A stretch of 64,000 bases of DNA from Diphasiastrum complanatum. Lineage: Eukaryota; Streptophyta; Lycopodiopsida; Lycopodiales; Lycopodiaceae. The position numbers and the translations under genes were made by a program. The stretch covers positions 33,726,804 to 33,790,803 of the forward strand of contig CM055097.1 of NCBI GenBank assembly GCA_029204225.1. The letters run 5' to 3'. The number at the start of each line of letters is the position of its first letter. Within the stretch, counting starts at the first letter, position 1. Positions 57,960-64,000 of the stretch are shown in pieces. The notes beneath the pieces are model-generated. The model saw only the letters and a list, made by a program, of their open reading frames with translations. It had not been told where the DNA came from and did no database searches.

Positions 57960-60900
57960 TAACAGTCCTTCACAACAGAGTTCTACACTAGAAGGAATTA
58001 TATGAATCTCAATCCAATTGTCATGTATTAAGAAAGTTCTAAAGAGTAGAAGTCTAACATAATAGAGAAATAGATTTACGGGCTTCCATATTTTGTAATT
58101 AATGAGATACCATTCAGGGATCGATCTATATCTCATAATTCCCAAAATACCCTAAAGAGAAACCAATGGACTCTATTAGTATTACCATTACAACAATCAC
58201 TAACCATCGGTCTACAGATCATTCTACACAAGAAATCCTTTTTAGTATCACTGATGTCCCATACCACCAGCTTATCCTCCAAGAATCCTCTGCATCCAGA
58301 TCTGTTTTGCCCAAAAAGTCAAAAAAGACTATTTGGCTTTTTTATACCCAGATATAGGATCAAATTCACAACCAATTCTAGGAGATAATCCTAACAATTG
58401 AAATCTCTCATGCTTCTTTAGTGTTACTCAAAGAACACCATTTCATATTGTACCCAACATGGACAAAACAGAATGTATCATCCAAGTACAGTCGAAATGC
58501 CATAAAAGTATTCACTAACCCAAAAGAAACATAGATTTCAACAAAACCGAATGCATACTATCCTAGATATCCAATATCTATTTCAGAATCAATAAAAAGA
58601 ACTTAATTCTTTTAACAAGTTAGAACTTCTTGGTTGTTACAATCATTATAGAGAATTACTCTATAACTGAAAAGAATCCAAATTACTAGGTTCCTGAATG
58701 GAACACCTTCCATATGCTTTACTTTGCAAGATCCAAATCTAATTGCAAAACAGAGATGGTTCCATAAATGAATTATCAGTGTTTCCACTACTCTTCCCTT
58801 GGAATCCTCAAATTCTCAAAATTTTAATTCACACAGGGGAAAAGGAATCCAAATTCCTAGAGGCTGTCTTCTTAAATAATTCCTAAATTTATTCTCACTT
58901 GCAATTAATTATACTTCAGGATTTGAATGTAAATAATATAATTGGATCATTAAGATGAGCAATCATCTACATCTCAGACTTCCACTCTTTCCCCCCTTCC
59001 AAAAATGGTTCAAGTTAACAAAACCCCAAATTTGCACTAGGAAACAGTTCAATCTGGTAGTAACTTTAACACTAATCAACCCGACAATTTTAATTGTTCA
59101 TCATTATGTGCCGCACTTAGTTTTTGGTAAATCTCCTTATGGATCAGCATAGAAACTGTTCCAAGTAGATTTACATTATTCTTGGTCCTTATTGATCCTA
59201 AAAACAAGAAATGCTCCTTAATTGACAAATTCACAAAATCTTCAACTAAAAGTAAAGGGTACAATGATCTTAACAATCGACTAATTTCAACTCAATAAGA
59301 TCATTCACTTTATAAGTCATTTCTGTTTGATCAATAACCAATGAATTTGAACAAATAAAAAACGTCCATGGTTTCTTCAAATTTTACGTAAACTGGGATT
59401 TTCAATTTCCATTCAATATGGACCTAAACTATGAAATTTGATCAAACATCGAATTGACAGTTTTACAATTACTATCACATATTGGAAGGATTCTGAAACA
59501 TCCAACATGCATCCAACATGACATGCAGTGATTTCAATATAAAAATCAATTTTTACATAAATTGCCAAGAAATTGAGAAATTAGACCAGGGATTTTCAAA
59601 ATCAGTTCGATATGGACCAACTATGAAAATCAATTAAGAAGATCGATTTATCAAATTCACAAGTACTGTCACTTATCGAATCTCGACATGCACTGATTTT
59701 TTCAAAAAAACGAAAAAAGTCCCGTAACCATCCTAGCCACTAGAAAATCTACTTTTTGATCTAAAATTGCCGAAGATAGCTTCATGCAAGAAATTTTCTG
59801 ATCAATCTACTGATTACGCATGCAACATGTATCCAATCATGCATACAGGTCTACCCATACCTTTCCATCAACAGACAAGCACTACGCTGAGTTACAAGCA
59901 TGCATGCATCAGAACATTTGGAAATTTTTGCAAATTTTAGCTCAAAAATTGCCAAACTTCAGACAACCATAACTTTCTCTACAGGACACCAAATTGGTCG
60001 TTGTAAAGCACAGTATGGAGGGAGAATGGGTCTACAAGCACTTGACACATCACCTTGCCACCTAGGCTTCACACGTGCGAGCAGTAAATGCACAAAAATA
60101 GGTAGGATGGCACACTTTTGGAGAGAGAAATCATAAAAAATTCAACTCCAGACCAATGCTCAGATCATGCAAAAAATGCATTTTTGGCCTCCAACAAGCA
60201 AAACTTCAGCATGATGGTGTCTAATGCTCACCTATCCATATTGGATGCATGATGGCTCAAAACAGATTGAATCCATCATATCTTGAAGCTTGTAACAAAC
60301 CAACAGGTTCAGACCCCCAATTGAGAGGTATTCATGCTCAAAAATCACCAGATATACACTTATTTTTGGTGTTTTGAGCCTCCTAATGGTGTCTAATCCC
60401 TACCAAACTTCGTGAAAGCTCTGGTAAAGCTTTGTTACATCTCTAAAAACGTTCATACCAAGTCCTGGCTGAGAATTTTGAGGTCTACCCCAAAATTAGT
60501 CCAAAAAACATCAAAAAACCTTGTTTTTTGACCAACTTTGACCAAAATTTGTGAGGAAAATCCACAAATAAGTGCAATCCAAATCCCTGTAAATACATTG
60601 CATGCAAGCACTAAAGGTTATGATTCTAGTTAAAAATGGTTTCTATAGCCCATTTATGGTCCAAAAACCCCAATTTTTGGTCCAAAATCACTATCTAATC
60701 AACCTTTTGCCTATTCAAACATCATGCAATCATTAGATCCAATCATTAATGACTGCAAAACAGCAACTAAAATCTGGAAAACGTACTACATCAGTGCCTA
60801 TGATGAATTTCAAGCAAATAACTTCAATTCTAGTTGAAAAATTCACTAAAATCATCAAAAATCCTTTGATGTCCACAAAAACTATGGAGAAAATCCATAA

Positions 60901-61052
60901 TTATGATCTTTAGGTTGAAAGTACACCAAATTCAGAGAAGCCACCTACTTGGAGATCAATTCCACCGCCTGGAAGTAACATGCAAGGAGAAATCCACAAA
61001 AACTGAGAAAATACAAGAAGTAGCTCCACCTTCCGATTGATGCAAATCTATA
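57960..61052 (-). other. Non-coding interior of family F, copy F2, part 2
   Basis: It starts collinear with 44340-44700 and runs to the primer site. No gag or pol frame on either strand. Minus-strand text near the primer site would be the leader; TTTTGGTCCAAAA-like and CAAAAATTTTGG-like phrases recur at 60350-60850. Confidence 0.7.
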
Positions 61053-61064
61053 GCTCTGATACCA
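61053..61064 (-). other. Primer binding site of family F copy F2
   Basis: The plus strand reads GCTCTGATACCA, i.e. TGGTATCAGAGC on the minus strand, next to the LTR. Confidence 0.9.
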
Positions 61065-61065
61065 C

Positions 61066-61554
61066 TGTAAGGATCGCCTTATGAAGATCTGACTAGATTC
61101 TGTTGCAGAACAACCAAAAGAACACCTGTGGAGCAAAACCACCCATCCAAACCTAGATCCCTCCTGGAGTTTCCTTCTGGACCTAGCCGCCAAGCCATAG
61201 TGAAGAACACAAGAGAGAGGAGGAGAAACTGGCTCAAGAATCTGAATTCACAATAGGAGGATGGGCGAGTTTCCAATGGACATATTCTCCTCAAGAGAGA
61301 GAGGATATTCCTCCTAGGATTCCCATGCAACCTATATTGAGCTATTGGCCTTCTATTCTTGCATTAAAGTAGTCTTCACCATGCATGTACTCCTATGTCC
61401 AATTATAGGTCTGGGCTCTCATATGATTATTAATTACTTGATATGACCACGTCCGGAATGGCATAGCATAACTAATAATCACATACATCTGGAGTGACCG
61501 GCTATCCATGTCAGGAACTAATCCGATTATCTTATACAGGACATGGACATAACA
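61066..61554 (-). repeat. Family-F LTR (5' LTR of copy F2, 489 bp)
   Basis: It begins TGTAAGGATCGCC beside the primer site and ends GGACATGGACATAACA. Its last third also occurs at 32637-32812. Confidence 0.86.
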
Positions 61555-61789
61555 CCAGTGATCATATCCGAACTCCATCCAAATTGAATTGAGTCGTTTG
61601 CTTCATTTGATTGTTCATCAGTGTCAGTCATTTAAAAATATTTCGTTGTATATGTTTTATTCTCTAGTGGGGCTATTTCCTTCCTAGCCTCAACCTAAGA
61701 TCCTAGAAATTAAGCATCAATGAAATGAAGTTAGTCATCATGCGAAGGTTCGATCCCATGAGATGAAGTTAGTCATCATGCGTGTAGCG
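61555..61789. other. Short unrecognised stretch
   Basis: It contains a short direct repeat (GATGAAGTTAGTCATCATGCG-like, about 61725 and 61762). No coding similarity. No GATTC- or AAAGC-type partner duplication for family F was found here. Confidence 0.5.
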
Positions 61790-62492
61790 GAAACAACCTG
61801 TTTTTGTTCTTCTTATTTCTTTTGAGTGGAAGTTTGGATTGTCTGCAGGATCCTAAGTAAGCGACTACATAGCACAGATCAAAAGAAGATTCAAGCAATT
61901 GAAAATGACACAAAGGATCAGATGGGAAAAAAAGGAGAGTAATTGTATTTCCATTTTTGTGTTTTTGAGTGAGTCATTCAGTGTCTCGCTCGCTGACGCT
62001 CCTCTTGGTAGCTGTGTTCTGCTCGTTGGCAGACTTTCATGCATAGCTCTCCTATCTCTCACTCCACACATTCCATCACCATATTGTGTGTTAATCAAAA
62101 TGCGTATTTATCTCTACTATGTGGAGTTTACAAGATAGTTAATCAGAAAATTACAAGACAAGTTTATGCTAACCAACTAGTTAGTTATCCTCTGTTACCA
62201 TTGTCTCTCATAGCTGAGCGTGAAGTACAAGACTCCATGCTCGTCGAGCTGCCAGTTGTCAGCTCGAATCATTTTCTTTTGGTTCATCTCTTCTTCCGGT
62301 GTGTTTCGTCCTTTGGTTGCAGGGACGAAACATGAACACTTTTCCTTCGGCCTTTGAGGCATGTTTGACCTTTGGCTTGGTCTGCTTTGCTTCGGTTCGG
62401 TTCGGCCTTCAAGATCTTTTCATCCTTTGAGACAAACATCTTCATTTTCTGGGATCTTTGCGGCAAAGTTGCAGGAGTCACCATTTCTGACA
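61790..62492 (-). repeat. Second Copia-G family LTR (3' LTR, minus strand)
   Basis: Its reverse complement resembles 37808-38608: TGTCAGAAATGGTGAC at 62492, and GCGAGACACTGA and ATCTTGTAAACTCCACA further on. It is considerably diverged. The left edge near 61790 is approximate. Confidence 0.82.
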
Positions 62493-62820
62493 GTCCCTCT
62501 TGAACCTTGCAACTTTGATGTATGTTTAGTCCCCCATTGCATTTCTTTGTTTTGTGAAGAGTGGTTTGTCGAGCGGCTTCATGAGCAGATCTACAACCAT
62601 ATCTTCAAATTCTATGTACTAGACTTTCATCTCTTCTTTCGAGATCAAGTCTCAAACATGATGATACTTCAGAAGTATATGTTTTGTCTTTGAATGGAAA
62701 ACATGATCATGGGATAGATATATGGCTCTTTGAGAATCCATCATCATTGGTTCTCCTTGTGGAATGCCAACTGCCTCCTAGGATCAAGCATCAAAAGTTC
62801 TTCGACATGCTGAACTTGAC
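62493..62820 (-). pseudogene. Copia-G family pol C-terminus fragment
   Basis: The minus strand reads PMMMDSQRAIYLSHD and FHSKTKHIYF, matching MMMDS.SAIYLSQD and FHSKTKRIPLKYHH of Copia-G RNase H, then a stop-ridden tail to the LTR. No similarity is seen beyond about 62820, so the copy is truncated. Confidence 0.8.
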
Positions 62821-64000
62821 GAAGATACCAAGGCACCAATCGTGACCTTAAGGGGGACATTTTGTCCAAGTTTTTATTTGCTATGTTTATGTAGTTCTGC
62901 TGCAAAAAGCTATCTATTAGTTTTAGTAGCAGTTTTGTGAAAAGTTTCTTGCATTTTTTATTTCTATTTTGCATGATTTGAATATATGGATGTGTCGTCA
63001 TGGGCATACTATTAAACTACTAATCCCCCACAAAACAAAGTTAAGAAATAGTCTATAGCTTGTTGTAAGAGGCCTTAGAAAATTGACTGTGTGAGGATGG
63101 AGAAAGCTACCAAACATGTTTCAGATTTCCAAAGGGCATTTTTGAGGCCCAAACTACAGTAACTAGATTCAAATGTTTCACCATTGATCAAGCATACGTT
63201 TTTTTATAATATACCAAAGAGGTAAACTTGAAACACAAAAATTAAAAAGTTTACTAAGAAAAAGCCTCTAGAACTTGTTTGATTTTTTTTGGCTCTCAAA
63301 ACTTGCTATCTAGATTTACCCATCTTAGTTTAAAGCCATCATTACTTGCTGAAACTTCTATTCAGAGGCAAACTTAGACTATGAGCTCTATTCCTAAACT
63401 TGAGCTCAAAGTTCTATGTGTTTTTGCCATTGCAGCCTCAGTATCATCATATCTTGGTTTGTCCTCTCAACCATCGAAAGATCTACCTAAAGCCAGTACA
63501 CAGCCACGTCAAGAAACCCATATCCCAAGGATCCACTACTGTACATCCCAAAGAGTTGAAACTCTGATTTTTGCACTTCCAAGTCTGACAGAAGTACTTC
63601 TAAGCTCGCCCACCTACCAGTGATTAATTTCACATGTGTTTTACCTATTGTAGTCAGGGGGAGTACAAAAGCCATCATATGATTTTCCAACTGCAAGTCA
63701 AAAACAACATATTTGTACATTCCCATATCTGTACTAGTCTGGCTGGTGAACCCAATTTTAGGACATTCCCAACTGGTACTTTCCCAAGTTTTGCTTGAGA
63801 TCTAAGTTCACTGAGTTGCATGCGAAATTTTCCATCCTTGATAAGCTTAACTTGAGGTGGGCAAACCCAAACTCCCAGAGGATCAACCTGTAAGTGTCAT
63901 TTTTTCTATATCACATTATTGACTCTCTAGGCTTCAATTTTTAAGATCTAGGTTTGCCACTTTGAGATCTCAAAGATTTGATATAGATCTTGCGTTCTCC
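62821..64000. other. No recognised feature to the window end
   Basis: Short frames on both strands (62744-63007, 63381-63726) show no domain. AT-rich, non-repetitive within this window. Confidence 0.55.

Overview
The window looks like intergenic DNA from a large, repeat-rich land-plant nuclear genome. The evidence is broken Ty1/copia and Ty3/gypsy LTR retrotransposons nested in one another, CACTA (En/Spm) transposase fragments with introns, a decayed GRAS-domain fragment (a plant family), a RING-H2 exon with a plant-like splice donor, and no bacterial or organellar operon structure. The species cannot be named from the sequence; a gymnosperm, fern or other large-genome non-flowering plant would fit, but this is inference. 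No intact host gene was found. The only intact long reading frame is a copia gag-pol polyprotein.

Layout. 1-6102: Copia-1, a young, apparently complete element with near-identical LTRs and an uninterrupted 1322-codon gag-pol, inserted into the integrase of a minus-strand gypsy element (Gypsy-1, 6103-8195, plus one LTR to about 8615). 8620-9191: minus-strand CACTA transposase fragment. 9195-10820 and 15042-15688: Gypsy-2 (minus), split by Copia-2 (10821-15036, CTTTT target duplication), which itself carries an inverted LTR of another copia family (13574-14389). 15691-17581: plus-strand CACTA transposase pseudogene. 18140-22315: Copia-3, which keeps gag and protease but has lost the integrase and RT cores. 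22330-23085: GC-richer minisatellite with a 26+20 bp higher-order pattern.

23090-33900: low-copy-looking DNA with a GRAS pseudogene fragment (about 24480-24890), a minus-strand pseudogene of a transposase-like family that I associate with DUF7869 (25671-28394), and a tandem array of 0.66-0.9 kb units (about 28915-31895) carrying three near-palindromic CTCGAACC/GGTTCGAG dyads per unit. 33901-38608: Copia-G, integrase-deleted. 39873-41798: Copia-H, interrupted by gypsy-like LTR family F. 41799-61554 is mostly family F: LTRs, polypurine tract, primer site and a long non-coding interior present twice. It is interrupted by Copia-E (45018-50045 with TCTTT duplications, RT deleted) and by a Copia-C insertion (about 54815-57950) whose gag is fused in frame to a RING-H2 exon. 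61790-62820: second, minus-strand Copia-G fragment. The last 1.2 kb has nothing recognisable.

How the parts relate. Copia-1, Copia-2/E, Copia-3 and Copia-C are related families sharing gag style, a Met-tRNA primer site and a CACACGTGTG palindrome in their LTRs. Only Copia-1 could plausibly supply enzymes; the others look like deletion derivatives that would need help in trans. Many of the shorter reading frames in the window are overlapping frames of these elements or occur by chance.
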